Source: Neocallimastix lanati (nom. inval.)
Taxonomy: Eukaryota > Neocallimastigomycota > Neocallimastigomycetes > Neocallimastigales > Neocallimastigaceae
Length of the DNA stretch: 42,500 nt
Direction of reading: 5' to 3'
NCBI GenBank assembly: GCA_016946835.1
Contig: JACVTC010000057.1
Location: 590,001-632,500 of the forward strand
Positions 1-13,235 of the stretch are shown piece by piece (the stretch's first letter is position 1; every line of letters starts with the position of its first letter). The position numbers and the translations under genes are program-made. The notes under the pieces were generated by a model. It had not been told where the DNA came from. It was given only the letters and a program-made list of their open reading frames with translations, and did not search any database.

Positions 1-199
1 TCTGTCTGTCTGTCTTAATCCTGTATTTTTTAGCGTTGATACTCCGTTGGTTAGTAGGTGAGTGAGTGAGTGAAAGTTGCCCCTTTTTTTTTTAACCCCT
101 CCACCCATTAGAATGAGTAAATCCCTTTAAAATCAAGTGTAACTTTTACAGGCATACCTAATTTAGTAATAATTTGGTATAATTTCTATGAAAAGAACA

Positions 200-231
<32 letters not shown>

Positions 232-354
232 GAGAAAAAACCACAAAATCGCACTCTTAAGGATTTCCAAAAAAAAAAAAAAAAATTTGGACCTTTATTT
301 TTTTTTTTTTTTTTTTTTAGAATAATCACCTCACCAGAAAATGATTTAAGATAT

Positions 355-418
<64 letters not shown>

Positions 419-600
419 AATAAAATAAAAAAAAATAAAAACCATCTCATTCCTGTCTTTATATATAATTTAATATTAAATAAATGAATATCTGTATCGT
501 ATCTCTTCCACCAAGAAGGAAACTATTATCATTGATACCACGAGGAGGGGGAAACTGAAAATAAGGACGGTGGCACACCAGAAATAAAAACAAACAAACA
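1..600. other. Possible exon fragments of an unidentified intron-containing gene at the window edge
   Basis: This stretch is less AT-biased than its surroundings. On the minus strand there is a perfect TACTAAC branch site at 50-56 followed by an ATACAG acceptor at 21-26. A short open frame at about 113-187 follows a TTTTCATAG acceptor-like site and ends in a stop; it reads like normal protein (it contains KLGMPVKVTLDFKGIYSF). Another minus segment at about 485-575 follows TTATTTTCAG. The plus strand also offers short spliceable pieces (for example IITSPENDLRYLNK then stop, 321-365, after a T-tract plus AG). I cannot decide the strand or join exons into one frame, so no product is proposed. 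Confidence 0.3.
357..430. repeat. (AAAT)n microsatellite
   Basis: About 15 consecutive AAAT units, decaying into AAAAT units at the right end. Confidence 0.9.
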
Positions 601-660
601 AAAATAAAAAAAATTAAAATAAAAATAATAAATAAAAAAAAAAATAAAAACTTGTTTAAA

Positions 661-691
<31 letters not shown>

Positions 692-1115
692 TTTTTATTG
701 TACGTTATATGTTTTCTTTTGTTTTGTATGTTTTGTTATATTTAAGATTATATTATTTATTTATTTATTTATACTTTTGTTAATTTTATCATATTTCAAA
801 ATAATAATTATAAATATATATAAATACATATATTTAAATAATAAATAAAAATATTTGTAATAATAAAAATAAAAAAAAAAAAAACTATTAATAATAAAAG
901 TATAATAGATTTAATACATTTTACCCTACTTAAATAAAAATAAATAATTATATATTTACAATTTTTTTTTTCTTTTTTTTTTTTTTTTTTTTAATTTAAT
1001 GATAAAGTATAATAGATATTAAGAGTTACATGATTAAAAAATTAATATAAAATAATATATCTATAAAAAAAAATAATAGACCTGATATTTTTATCATTCT
1101 CTTATCTATTTTTGT

Positions 1116-1160
<45 letters not shown>

Positions 1161-1316
1161 AATTATTACATATATATTTATTTTTTTTTTTTTTTTTTTA
1201 ATTTATTTTTATTTTACTTTTTTTTTTTTTTTTTTTTTAAAAAAATATATATATAAATATATAAATTTATATATATAAATTTTTCTTTTCTTTTCAATAT
1301 ATAATTATTTTTTCTT

Positions 1317-1369
<53 letters not shown>

Positions 1370-1443
1370 TCTCTCTCTTCTTCCTTAAAATTTATATTTA
1401 TATTTAATTAATTACCCAATAATTTCATATCATCATTTTCACT
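601..1443. other. Gene-free AT-rich stretch downstream of the RhoGEF gene
   Basis: It consists of poly(T) runs of up to about 45 bases (1321-1366), AT dinucleotide runs and AATAAA-like tracts. It is the 3' flank of the minus-strand RhoGEF gene. No coding frame or RNA gene is visible. Confidence 0.7.
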
Positions 1444-2462
1444 TTAAAATATCTTTTTTAAATTAATTAATTTTAATGAAATGGTCTTATTTTTTTTGAT
1501 ATGACTACGTGAATTTGATGGTGAAGTATTTCCACTATTTAAATTTAAATTACTATTACTAGATAGTGTTGAATTTGATGAAGAATTTATTAATTGATTT
1601 GTATTAATACTTGAAAGAGTAGGTGTAGTTCTTGTACTAGTAGTAGCAGAAGTACCATTACCATTTGTAGTTACATTATTATCATTATTATTATTATCAT
1701 TATCATTACTATTTTCTTTTTCATATTTTTCTATTTCTTCTATTATATTTAAAGTAACTTTAGTATCAGGATCTTGACTAGAAAGTAAAATATCAGAAAC
1801 TTTATTTTTATTATTTTCATTATCTTTATCATTATCATTATCATTGTCATTATCATTATCATTATCAATATTATTATTACTATCAATACCACTATTATTA
1901 GAAATATAGGATCCAGGTTCACTAAGAGATGTATTTCCTATACTATGATTACTTGTTGGGGAAAAAGTATTATTCATAGAATCAATAGAAGAAATAGATT
2001 CTAAGGATGTCTTTTTACCTGGATAAGGAATAACAATATCTTTTTGATCTAAATAAAATTTTTTAACTACAGAGGATGAAGAAGAATATGTTGTTTTATT
2101 ACTTTTAGTGGAAGCATTTGACCTAACAGAATTAAAGGAACGATTTGGAACAAAAGATTTATTTGAAGTGTAAGAGGTATTTGAAATATAGGATTCATTG
2201 ATAAATGATTTACTATTATTAAAGGTATCATTATTACTATTTTTATTAAAAGAATTATTTAAATAATAATTTGGACTTGGACTATTTAAATGTTGTTTAT
2301 TCTTATGGGATGGTGAAATATTAGCACTTGGATAATTGGAATTAATACTATCTATTGTTAATCTTTGAAGTTTACTTTGAGATTTTGATTCTTCTAATAA
2401 TGGTGATAAAATAGTATCATTATTACTGTTACTGTTACTATTACCTTTGTTATAATTATGAC

Positions 2463-2493
<31 letters not shown>

Positions 2494-2552
2494 AGTAGTA
2501 GTAGTAGTACTAGTATTAGATTTATTATTATTACTATTACTATTATTATTAC

Positions 2553-2597
<45 letters not shown>

Positions 2598-5152
2598 TAC
2601 TACTACTACTACAACTTAATTTTTTAATTTCATTATGAAAATCATCTTGATCCTCATCTTGATCCTCATCTTGTTCCTCTTGATCCGTATCCTTACCAAG
2701 ATGTTCCATACTATTAAATTCGGAAAGACCATCTTCATCACCAAAAAGAGGTGATTCAGCAGGTGATGCTACATCAATTGGTGAAGAAACAATTGGATCT
2801 TTTTCTTCAGATTCTTGGGTTGACGGGGAGGTAGGAGAAAGATTAAAATTATTTATTACATTTTCTACTAATGGAGATTTAGAATATGGTATCGATAATT
2901 CCGCATCACTTTTTGATTTAAATGAATATTTATTTAAATTAGAGGTGGAAGAAGAGGTGGAAGAGGAAGATTTTCTAGATTTATAGGAATTTTTTACTAA
3001 ATTTGTTTCACTAGAATATTTTGGTAATAAAAGATCGGAGGTTTTAGAGAGGGAAGATGAAGAAGAGGAGGATGTAGAACAGCGACGAGTAGCTCCAGAG
3101 AAAATCTTTTTTATATTACCAAAGAGTACCTTTTTCTCCTTTTTATTTTTTATTTTACCATAAGAACGAGAATTTATTTCCACTTTTTTAGGATCCATAA
3201 GAAGTTGAGAATTACGTTTTTGATAGTAACTGCTACGTTGTCTTTTATTATTTTTCTCATCTTTCACAGAACCAAGATTACTTAAAGATCCATCTTGTGA
3301 AACACTATCCGTATCATTTGTATCTGTATCATCATCTACATCATTACAAAGTTGATGTATAGAATCTAAAATATTTGCATCCATAATAGCAATAGTTTGA
3401 CGATGATAAGAAGTTGGAGATCGATGTTTATTACCATTTAAATTAATATTAGTATTACTATTTATTCTATTGAAATTATTATTATTATTTTGATCCAGTA
3501 ACATAGGGGTAGAATATGAAGGATGAAGAGAAGTAGGACTAATATTAGATCCAGAAATAGAAGAAGAAGAAGAAGGTTTAGAAGTAGTAACAGCCGCATT
3601 AGCTGCAGCAGCAGCTACAGCATTAGGATGATAATAGGGTAGGGTATCTAATGAATGATTAGAATTTTTAAGATAATTTATATTCATATTCATATTAGTT
3701 GGACTTTCAGCCGTTTTAATAGATTCAAAATAGAAATTAATATCCTGATCAATCATTTTATCTGTAAGACTAGAAAAACAACGACTTAAAGGAGATTCCA
3801 TTACTGTAATTTGATTTTCAGCAATAAATCTAGAAGGATCAAATGGTTGATATGATGAATTAGATTTAAATATACTAATAGAATGTCTTTTACGATATTT
3901 TACACTATTAGTGGAATGAACAGACATATCATCTACCAATGGACCTGAAAAAATACTACTTTGAGAAGGTAATGTCATTTTACGCGTAGATGAATAACTA
4001 TTATTATTTTTAGTATGTTTAAAAACATTTGTTGGAGGGGTAGGAGGTGGTGGAGTTTGACTTGGTAATGTTGATTTTGATGATTTTGATAACTTTGTTG
4101 GCGTTGTTGGAGTTTTAGGTGTTTTGGGGGTTTTGGGGGTTTTGGGGGTAGTTGAAGGTGTAGTTGGTGTAGTTGAAGTAGTAGTTGAAGGTGTAGTTGG
4201 TGTTTGTAGTTGTAGTTGTGGTGATGATAAAATATCTTCATTAAGATTATTATAACTATTAACATTTGTACGATTAGATTTTATGGATCGATTATCACCA
4301 CTACCACAAAGAGAAATATAGAGGCTTGATCGATTATCACTTTTTATACTATTTTTATCATCTTTTAGAGTTATGCAATTTATATTATTAAAATTATTAA
4401 TATATTTATCTTTTTCTTTATTGGAACGATCCTTACTCTTATTGAAGTAATACCTTTCACGTGGACAAGAATTTGAACGAGAACGAGTGGTCTTCTTATG
4501 ATAAAGAAGATGATCAAATTCATGAGAACGATACATTAAATTAGAAAATATTTTTTGAATATCATTATTAGTAAATAAATAAGTATATACATCATAAAAT
4601 TTAGAATCAATTAATTTATATTTAGAGGGTAATATGGTGGAAGTGGATACACTATCCGTTTGACTTAAACTACTCATGGTATCATTCATAAAATCTAATT
4701 TCTTTGGATTCGATTTTATAGATTCAGGTTCACTTATTAAATAATCTTCACCATTACCAACACCACCATCAACACCACCTGTAAGGACTCCTGGTTCACT
4801 TACTACTATTTCATGATCCATAACACCATTATCTCCACCAAATAAAATATCACTACCATTTGAACTTATTTCAGTATCTGCTGTAGTTGTTGAAATGCTT
4901 GATATCTTTGTAGATCCTTCAGAAGATATACTATGAGGATTTGGTTTCAAGATATTAGAAATTTGTGAGGATTTTTTCAAACTAATAATAGAAGAAGGAT
5001 TACTATTTATTATTTGTATAGTATTTCGTTTGGAATTGGCTAAACCTTCACTTTTTTTAAGTTTTGAATTTAAAATTTGTGAAGTAGAGGTTTGGATAGG
5101 ATTTATTTTTGGGGTAGTAGTACTACTACTAAAAATGAATAAGGATGAATCC

Positions 5153-5183
<31 letters not shown>

Positions 5184-7362
5184 CGGTAGAATCTACATTT
5201 GGAATATCTTTGATAGAAGTTAATGCTTGTACACTATCCCTTTTTACTTTTGAATTTTTATTTTCATCCACGGAACCTAAGACTTCTAAATTAGAATTAA
5301 CAAGGGAAGAAGATGCGGTTCTTCTTAAATTATTACCCTTTGAATTATTCTGATTATTGGTAAGGCTCTTTAATTCTAAAGAAAAACGTGAAAAATGAGA
5401 ACTATACGAATTTTTTGCTTTAATATAAAATATTTTATTTTTTTCCGCTACTTCTTCTAACGGCTCCACTAACGTTTCCATTAATTCTATCCATATTTTA
5501 CTTTCAACGGTTGAAAAAGCAAAAAAATCAATAATGATACCAGTATTTTTTTGAATTAAACGGAAGGCATTATATTCTGGGTAGGCTTGGAAATAAAATT
5601 CATCTAAAATTAAATGCATTTTTACTCGATAATTTTTGGAACGTTTTGGCTTAACTACAAATATATGTTTACGAAATAGAAATACACCACGATAATTTAC
5701 TCTTTCCTTTTCCATGACAACCTCCAACCCTGTACTCAATATCATATCACCATAGCGCTCCATAATCATATATTTAAATTGATCTTGTATATCTAATCGA
5801 TCAACAAATTTATCGGTTCGTTGGACACGTTCAATTAACCATTTTACATGATCAATTTCTCTTGCTACCTCCGACATAACAGTTAAGGCCTCCTTTAAGC
5901 CATTCAATTCTTCACCATCTTTCTCGGAATAATGAATGAGTTCCTTTAACAAAAGAGGGTATTTACATATACGTTGAACAGGTTTAATTAAAAAGTCTTG
6001 TAAATGAAGTCTTGAATGAGTTTTACCATTAAAATCTCGTATAAATGAAATCATTTCTGGTTTACATTCATATTCTCTAAATATATTAATTGCTTCCTGA
6101 TGTAAGGAACAAAATTCCGAATATACCTTAAACTTTTTCTTACGACGAATAAAACAATCGCAAATGTTCCTCACACATTCATTCATTGTTCTGTTTAATT
6201 CTTCTTCCGAAAGCTTCTTATTTTTAGTTTGATTTTGGTTTTCGTTTTCAGATTCCATTTCTGTTTCATTATTTAAAGTTTCTTTAAATTCTTTCACTGA
6301 AGCCTCCATATCTTCAAGAAACTCCTGTTGAAATACAAATAATTCTTGTATATTTCTAATTAATAAACATTTTTCGTTCAATGGAAGCCAGGACACGGCT
6401 TCCAAAGGATTAAAGCAATTTTCAATTAACATTTGTAAATCCGAGACGTAGAGACGTTCGGATTCCATTAACTCTTTTATGACTTCCTTTTTCCTTATTC
6501 TATTTAATGAATTTTTATTTTTAAAATTTGAAAACGTTGTAGAAGGCATAGGTTGAGGTTGTGAATTAGATTTTATCGGGGTATTCAAGTTCAAAGATTC
6601 ATTAACTTTAGCTTTTGAATCATTTTTCAGTATTGAAGGAGAAGATTCAGATCTCAATAAACTACTTTCTAATTGAACCGCATTCGCGAAAAAGGAATGA
6701 TTCAATATATCTTTATCCACATCACTGATGGTTTGGGAAGTTTTATTGGTTGGGGGTACTAAATCTATATTTTCTTGTGAAGTATTGATTCGAGGAGATT
6801 TTGAAGATAGTTTTGGAGTTAATGTCTTTGTATTCAATGAATAAGAATATACAACTGAAGAGGAAACAGACCCTATACTATGATCTTTATCATCAGAATC
6901 AGGGCATGTATCACCATTTTGATTTTTATCTTTATTTAATTCAGAATTGTTACGTAATGTCTCATTTACACCTACACTTTGTTCTTTTTCATTTTCAGAG
7001 TGGGATGAGGTAATATCATTCAAAGTAGTTGATTTCTTTTGATTTATTATATTTTGATTAGTATCACTTTTTGTAACACCTTTAGATTTTTCTAATATTG
7101 GATTTTCCATTTTTGAAGATTTTCTACTTAAATTATAATTAATAAGGGTATTAACTTCATTTACTGATTCATTATCTTTATTAATATTATTGGCATCGAT
7201 TTTTTGTTGATTATTATCTATTGTATCATAATGTGTTTCAACTGAAGAAGAATTTGAATAGTTACTTTTTAAACTTTTCTCTTTCTTTAAATTTTCACCT
7301 TTATTTAAATAATTATTAGGTTGATTTTCATATTTTAATATCGAAATATCTTCACTTTCCAT
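1444..7362 (-). CDS. Rho guanine nucleotide exchange factor (DH-PH) with very long low-complexity C-terminus
   Basis: This 1972-residue intronless frame starts at an ATG preceded by A/T-rich leader with in-frame stops. Residues about 290-500 form a DH (Dbl homology) domain: CR1 contains ELMESERLYVSDLQ (about 296-309) and CR3 contains FLIKPVQRICKYPLLLKEL (about 455-475), the hallmark helix for binding Rho-family GTPases. A PH domain follows directly at about 530-640 (GVFLFRKHIFVV, ending in the W of KIWIELMETL). The DH-PH pair catalyses GDP release from Rho, Rac or Cdc42 at membranes. No CNH domain (as in Rom2/Tus1), CH or PB1 domain (as in Cdc24) is visible. Residues 1-285 and about 660-1972 are Ser/Asn/Thr-rich and probably disordered, with a TPKTPKTPKTP block, a nine-His run near 1625, Asn runs and a DN dipeptide repeat. 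The target GTPase cannot be told from sequence alone. Confidence 0.93.
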
Positions 7363-9260
7363 TGTAATAATATATATCTATAATAAATTAATAATATATT
7401 AAATTTAAAATAAATAAATGTAAATAAAAAAAATAGGATTAGTTTATAAAAATTTTTTTTTATATTTTTATAGTTTTTTTTTTTTTTTTTTTTTAATTTA
7501 ATATTATTTATAAAAAGTTTTTTCTTTTAATTATTATTATTATATATTATATTCATTTTTTTGGTTTTTTTTTTTATTTCACAATTGACGTATTATAATA
7601 TTCTTTTAATACCTTTTTTTTTTAATAATAAAAAAATAAATAAAAAGTATGTTTTAAAAGTGAATAATAATAACTATTTTATATCTGATATATATTGTTG
7701 GAATAATATTCTTAAAAATATATTAATAAATTAGAGCGGAGGTTTATATAAAAAAAAAATTTTTTTTTTCTATTTTAAACACATTTGAATTACTTTATAG
7801 ATTGTATTTAAAGTTTAGATAGTTTGATTATTATTTGGAATTAGTTTAAAAAATACATAAAACTATTGATTAATTCATAAAAAAAAAAAAGTCTAGATAA
7901 CTGTACTTTACATAAATAAATAAATAAAAAAAATCAATTTGTTTTATAGTATCTATTTTATAGATAAATATATATAGAGAGAGAGATTTATATTACTATA
8001 ATTGATTTATTAATAATATATAATTTATAATAATAATATTAAAAAGTTTTACTATAATTAATTTTTATTAAAAAAATTTTAAAATTTTCGGTTTATTACC
8101 TTTTAAAATAAATATTATAATATAAAAATTTGTTGTTGATATAATAATATATTTACTCGTAATAAATATTATTCAAAAATAAAAATATTTACGTATAAGT
8201 AATAGTTTAAATTGTTTAATAAAAAAAAAATGTTTTTTTTTTTTTTAAAAAAATAAAAAAAAAAGTCTATAAAAATATATAAGAATATATAAGAATATAT
8301 TTAATAGCCAAAATATTTGTTTTTACTAAATTTAAAAAGTTATTTTTATAATCCTAAAAAAGTATAGTTTAATATATATATTAACATTTCATTCTTCATA
8401 TATATATTGTTTTCTTTTTTATTTATTCGTTTGTAATATATATTGATTTGTTGATTCTTTTATTTCTTTTTTTTTTTTTTTTGAATTTTAAATTTTTTTT
8501 TTTTTAAAAAAAAAGTGCATTTAATATTTTTATTTTTTGATACTTAATTTCATACTTTCCATTATATTTAAATAATGACTTTATTATGTAATTTATTAAA
8601 ATTTATCTATAATATTAATATTAAGCTTATTTTGAATTAAAAAAAAAAGTATATATATATATATATTTTTAAATATATTGAATAAATTAATATCAATTTT
8701 ATTTGTTTGAAAATAAAATAAAATTTTTATTATATTTATTAAACTATCAAATTTTATTTATTGATTATAATGATTGAAAATAATTATCAAATTGCTTTAG
8801 ATTACAGTTATGATAGTTTAATGTTAATGATCATTGCTGTAATTGTGATAATTATTTTTTTTTAAAGAAAAAAATATCATATGTATAAAAATTTTGAGAA
8901 AAAAAAAATAAATATATATGAAATTAATAAAAAAGATAAATAAATAAATAAATAAAATATTAAAAAATAATATCCATACGAAAAACTCTAATTAATAAAT
9001 AATAAAATTGAATATTTACTATTTAATATATATAAATATATTATTATTATTTTTTTTTTTAAATAAATGTAAATCATAATTAATAATAAAAATTTATCTA
9101 ATTATTAATTATTATTAGAAAAACTAATAAAAAATATTCTAATATTATTTAATAAATATAAATGAAAATTTTTTTTCATTTTTTTTTTTAAATATTAAAT
9201 ATTAAAATATCTTTATATATTAATCATTAATTATAAAAAAAAAAAAAATATTAATAAAAC
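7363..9260. other. AT-rich intergenic region upstream of the RhoGEF gene
   Basis: The first several hundred bases should contain the RhoGEF promoter and 5' leader, but no distinctive element stands out beyond poly(A)/poly(T) tracts. A (GA)4 run lies near 7977-7984. A doubtful small ORF at 8770-8865 is listed separately. Confidence 0.5.
8770..8865 (+). CDS. Doubtful small ORF, 31 residues, predicted single membrane segment
   Basis: The frame starts MIENNYQIALDYSYDS and then runs into a hydrophobic stretch (LMLMIIAVIVIIIFF) before the stop. It has a polar, acidic N-terminus and a single transmembrane-like C-terminus, which is tail-anchor-like. It does not come from a simple repeat, unlike most ORFs in this region. 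T-rich DNA easily yields hydrophobic codons by chance, and an imperfect inverted repeat overlaps it (AATAATTATCA near 8779 and its complement near 8852). I do not recognise any family, and there is no support beyond the open frame. Confidence 0.15.
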   Translation: MIENNYQIALDYSYDSLMLMIIAVIVIIIFF

Positions 9261-9262
9261 TA

Positions 9263-9410
9263 TAAAAATCTATCTATTTATTTATTTATCTATTTATTTA
9301 TTTATTTATCTATTTATTTATTTATTTATCTATTGATTAATTTATCTATTTGTTTATTTATCTATTAATTTATTTATTTACCTCTACTTAATTTTTATTT
9401 ATTTATTTAT
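9263..9410. repeat. Interspersed (TTTA)n / TTTATC repeat
   Basis: Tetranucleotide TTTA units are mixed with TCTA-containing variants (ctatttatttatttat recurs) over about 150 bp. Confidence 0.8.
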
Positions 9411-10143
9411 CAATTAATATATAAAATTAATACATAACAATGAATGATTAAGAAGAAAATTAAAAAAAAAAAATTAAAGTAATTAAAATAAATTAATTTA
9501 ATGTCAATATACAGTTAATATAAGTAATTATAAATGTTAATGTAAATAAACCATATATTATCACTTGAATGAAATTAAACAATAATATGACATAATTTAT
9601 TTAATTATTCAAATGAAGTAATCAAATAAAATGCGACGCATTTATAAAATTTTATTTCATATTAAATTTTATCATTCTAAGCTAATTGAATTAGCTACTA
9701 ATTCATATTAATATATTAAATTAGTATACATTAATATATTCAAATTATATGATGTTAATATACTTAATTATAAATAATAAATAAGCAATATAAATAATAA
9801 ATAAATAATATAAACATTGAATATATATTTATAATGTATTTACATGATATAATAAATTATATATCCAATCTTTATCTATTTCTATTTATTTTTATCCATT
9901 CAATAAAATTGAATTTAATTTATTTTACTTTTATACCTATCCAAAATAATATATTGGAGATAGTATATGAAATAGAGTTCACCATATATTATTGATTACT
10001 ATTAATATAATTATTAACGAATTATTTAATTAATAAAATAATTTAAATAATGAAAAAAAAAACTTTTTTTTTTTTGGATTTACAAATTTTATAAATACCT
10101 TTTCTATAAATTTTAAATCCTTAAATATTGATAATATAAATAT
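9411..10143. other. AT-rich gene-free stretch
   Basis: I see no coding frame, RNA gene or repeat family here beyond short AT tracts. Confidence 0.6.
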
Positions 10144-10510
10144 ATGAATATATTATTTATTATTTATTATTTATTATTTATTTATTATTTATTATTTATT
10201 ATTTATTTATTATTTATTATTTATTATTTATTATTTATTTATTATTTATTATTTATTATTTATTTATTATTTATTATTTATTATTTATTATTTATTATTT
10301 ATTATTTATTATTTATTATTTATTATTTATTATTTATTATTTATTATTTATTATTTATTATTTATTATTTATTATTTATTATTTATTATTTATTATTTAT
10401 TATTTATTATTTATTATTTAATTATCTATTATTTATTATTTATTATTTATTATTTATTATTTATTATTTATTATTTATTATTTATTAATTAATTATTATT
10501 TATTTATTTA
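10144..10510. repeat. 7-bp TATTATT satellite-like array
   Basis: The array is built from a 7-bp unit (ttattat) with occasional extra TTTA units that give 11-bp spacing, especially in its first 120 bp. Because 7 bp is not a multiple of 3, all frames cycle through the same short peptide (YYLLFII), creating a long but meaningless open frame. Confidence 0.95.
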
Positions 10511-10876
10511 TTATTTATATGAATTTAAATTTATTTAAATGTATTTTAATATATGGTACCTCGTATTAAGACTTACAAAAAATTTTTATTTTTTAATTTA
10601 ATTTTTAATTTTTTAATTTTTTTTATATTAAAATTTTATTAAAATAAGATAAAAGGAATAAAAGAAATAAATCTTAGTTTTTTTTGCTTTTAAAAATTAG
10701 TTGATAATGACAGATCCTTCTGTTAAATAAATAAATAATAATATTTAAATCATAGATTACTAAAATAGAAAATAATTAAATAAATAATAATATAAATAAA
10801 TTTATAGGATAAAATAAAATTTTTTCTTCCTTTTTTGTGAAAGTTTTTTCGTAAAATTAATTTAGCTATTGATTTA
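10511..10876. other. AT-rich spacer between two TATTATT arrays
   Basis: The spacer contains AT tracts and a tiny plus-strand frame at 10,707-10,730 (seven codons) that is too short to support. There is nothing else. Confidence 0.6.
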
Positions 10877-11424
10877 TTTATTATTTATTATTTATTATTT
10901 ATTATTTATTATTTAATATTTATTATTTATTATTATTATTTATTATTCAATTATTTATTATTCAATTATTTATTATTTATTATTTATTATTTATTATTTT
11001 ATTATTTTATTATTTATTATTTATTATTTATTATTTATTATTTATTATTTATTATTTATTATTTATTATTTATTATTTATTATTTATTATTATTTATTTA
11101 TTATTTATTATTTATTATTTATTATTTATTATTATTTATTATTATTTATTATTATTTATTATTATTTATTATTACTATTACTATTATTTATTATTTATTA
11201 TTTATTATTACTATTACTATTATTTATTATTTATTATTTATTTATTATTTATTATTTATTATTTATTATTTATTATTTATTATTTATTATTTATTATTTA
11301 TTATTTATTATTTATTATTTATTATTTATTATTTATTATTTATTATTTATTATTTATTATTTATTATTTATTATTTATTATTTATTATTTATTATTTATT
11401 ATTTATTATTTATTATTTATTATA
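10877..11424. repeat. Long TATTATT-type array
   Basis: The 7-bp unit repeats over about 550 bp. In the middle (11,120-11,225) it is interrupted by TTATTA/CTATTA trinucleotide-like variants. Confidence 0.95.
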
Positions 11425-11995
11425 CAGAAACTTAAAAAAAAATAATTTAATATATATAATAAACTTTATATTTTTTAGGTTAATAAAGTTTTTTTTTATT
11501 CAAAAGAATAGGTAAAAAAAAAATTATATAACATTTTTTAAAAATTTGATAGATTCTGTAATTATAACTTTAAAAAATATGAATTAAAAATAAAAATTTA
11601 TAAAAAAATTAAAAAAAAAAAAAAAAACATTAGTATTAAAGATTTTTGTAATTTTGTATATAATAAATAATTAATAATATTATATATAATATTATATCAA
11701 TAAGGTAATAATCATAATTAAAATAATAATAAATAATAAATAATGAATTATAAATAATAAATAATAAATATTAAATATTAAATAATAAATAATAATAAAT
11801 AATAATAAATAATAATAAATAATTATAAATAATAATAAATAATAATAAATAATAATATATAATAATAAATAAAAAATAAATAAAAAATAAAAAATAATAG
11901 TATATAATAATAAATAATGCTATAAATTTTTCATTTAAATACATATCAATATAATTAATTTAAAGTTTAAAATTGTATTTAAAGTAGTCATAAAC

Positions 11996-12120
11996 AATCA
12001 TGTTTATTAAATATTCAATGACCATAATTACTTCATAGTCTTTTTATATGTATACATAAAAACTTGATCATTAAATATTCAGTAATAATGATCATTTCAT
12101 AGTCTTTTTTTTTTATAAAA
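11996..12120. repeat. About 62-bp direct tandem duplication
   Basis: Two adjacent diverged units share ATTAAATATTCA and end in TTCATAGTCTTTTT. The first is about 11,996-12,060 and the second about 12,061-12,120. Confidence 0.75.
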
Positions 12121-12530
12121 AAAAAAATGAAAAATGAAAAAAAGGCACATAGCATTTGCATGTTTGCATAGATAATTTCTCTTATTAATCTAGATACTAT
12201 AATTTATTGTATTTATAAAATTAAAGTTATGCTGTTGTTATAGCACATTCTATAGTACGTCTATTATATTTTAATTATTGGATAGTTTTATTTTATATTA
12301 TATAAAGTTATTCTTTTCATTATACTTTTTTATTTAATTATTATTTACTTTATTAATTGTGAGGCTATTATATGTTTATTAGTAAATTAATCAACTCAAA
12401 AAAAAAAAAAAAAAAATAAAAAAAAAAAAAAGAACATATACATTTATAATGTTTTTTTTTTTTTTATAGGCTATTAAACTATATATAAATAAATTAAACA
12501 AACAAAATAAATAAATAATAATAATAGTTA

Positions 12531-12626
12531 ATGTCAACAAATTTAGGAATGGTAATGAAGAAATTCTTACCATCTTTATTCTCTTTTTATGTTTTGACGA
12601 CTTTTCTAAGTAGAATAAATAAATAA
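12531..12626 (+). CDS. Doubtful small ORF, 31 residues, signal-peptide-like
   Basis: The frame begins MSTNLGMVMKKFLPSLFSFY and ends in an in-frame TAA within an AATAAATAA tail. The segment MKKFLPSLFSFYVLTTFL has the charge-then-hydrophobic pattern of a signal peptide. It could be the first exon of a lost secreted-protein gene or a chance frame. No downstream continuation is visible. Confidence 0.15.
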   Translation: MSTNLGMVMKKFLPSLFSFYVLTTFLSRINK

Positions 12627-12713
12627 TATATATTTTTTTATAATCATTAATATTAAAAAGTTTACCTATTTAATAGATAAAATAAAAAATAAACGTATAA
12701 ACTTTATTTTGAA

Positions 12714-12767
<54 letters not shown>

Positions 12768-13235
12768 ATATAAAAACATATAAAAACATATAAAAACAAT
12801 TTTATTAGTATGGTATAGTCTTTTTCTTTTTTTTTTTTTTTAAAAAAAAAAAAGATATGGAGTTATCGTTTATATATAAATAGAAAAAAAAAGTAGAAAA
12901 AATTTTTATTTTTTCTTTTATTTATTTATTTATTTGTTATAAAATTTTTATGGTATGAATTTCTTTTAATTTAATAAATAAAGTTTTTTATTTTTTATAT
13001 TTTTATTTTTTTATTTTTATTTTTTTATTTTTATTTTTTTTTTTTTTTTTTTTTTTTTTTGATTTTCATGGATACTCTTTTTAAATCAATCTTTTTTTTT
13101 TAAAGTGTGGCATTTCCCAACACTCTATTTTTTTATTTTTTTAATGCTTATTGAAGTGCATGAAATAAAGTTAAAATGTTTAAAAAAAGAAAAATTAAAA
13201 TTACAAATTAAATAAAAATAAAAATTAATTATTTA

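Larger units (their letters stand above)
11425..13235. other. AT-rich region with short repeats and homopolymers
   Basis: It holds an AATAATAAAT-type array (about 11,720-11,925), a short direct duplication (11,996-12,120), a 49-base poly(A) run (about 12,718-12,766) and a 30-base poly(T) run near 13,030. A small doubtful ORF lies at 12,531-12,626. GTGTGGCATTTCCCAACACT at 13,105-13,124 belongs to a motif found at several other sites (see 15,017-15,235). Confidence 0.6.

Noticed and set aside
3975-4265. 96-codon minus-strand frame inside the RhoGEF gene
   Set aside because: It is a frame shadow of the TPKTPK region of the RhoGEF.
5030-7013. Plus-strand frames at 5030-5353 and 6801-7013
   Set aside because: They lie antisense within the RhoGEF coding region, and their Leu runs come from trinucleotide repeats.
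10144-10488. 114-codon open frame on the plus strand
   Set aside because: It is a translation of the 7-bp TATTATT array; the peptide is a cyclic YYLLFII repeat with no protein character.
10707-10730. Seven-codon frame starting MTDPSVK
   Set aside because: Too short, and no continuing exon with splice signals was found.
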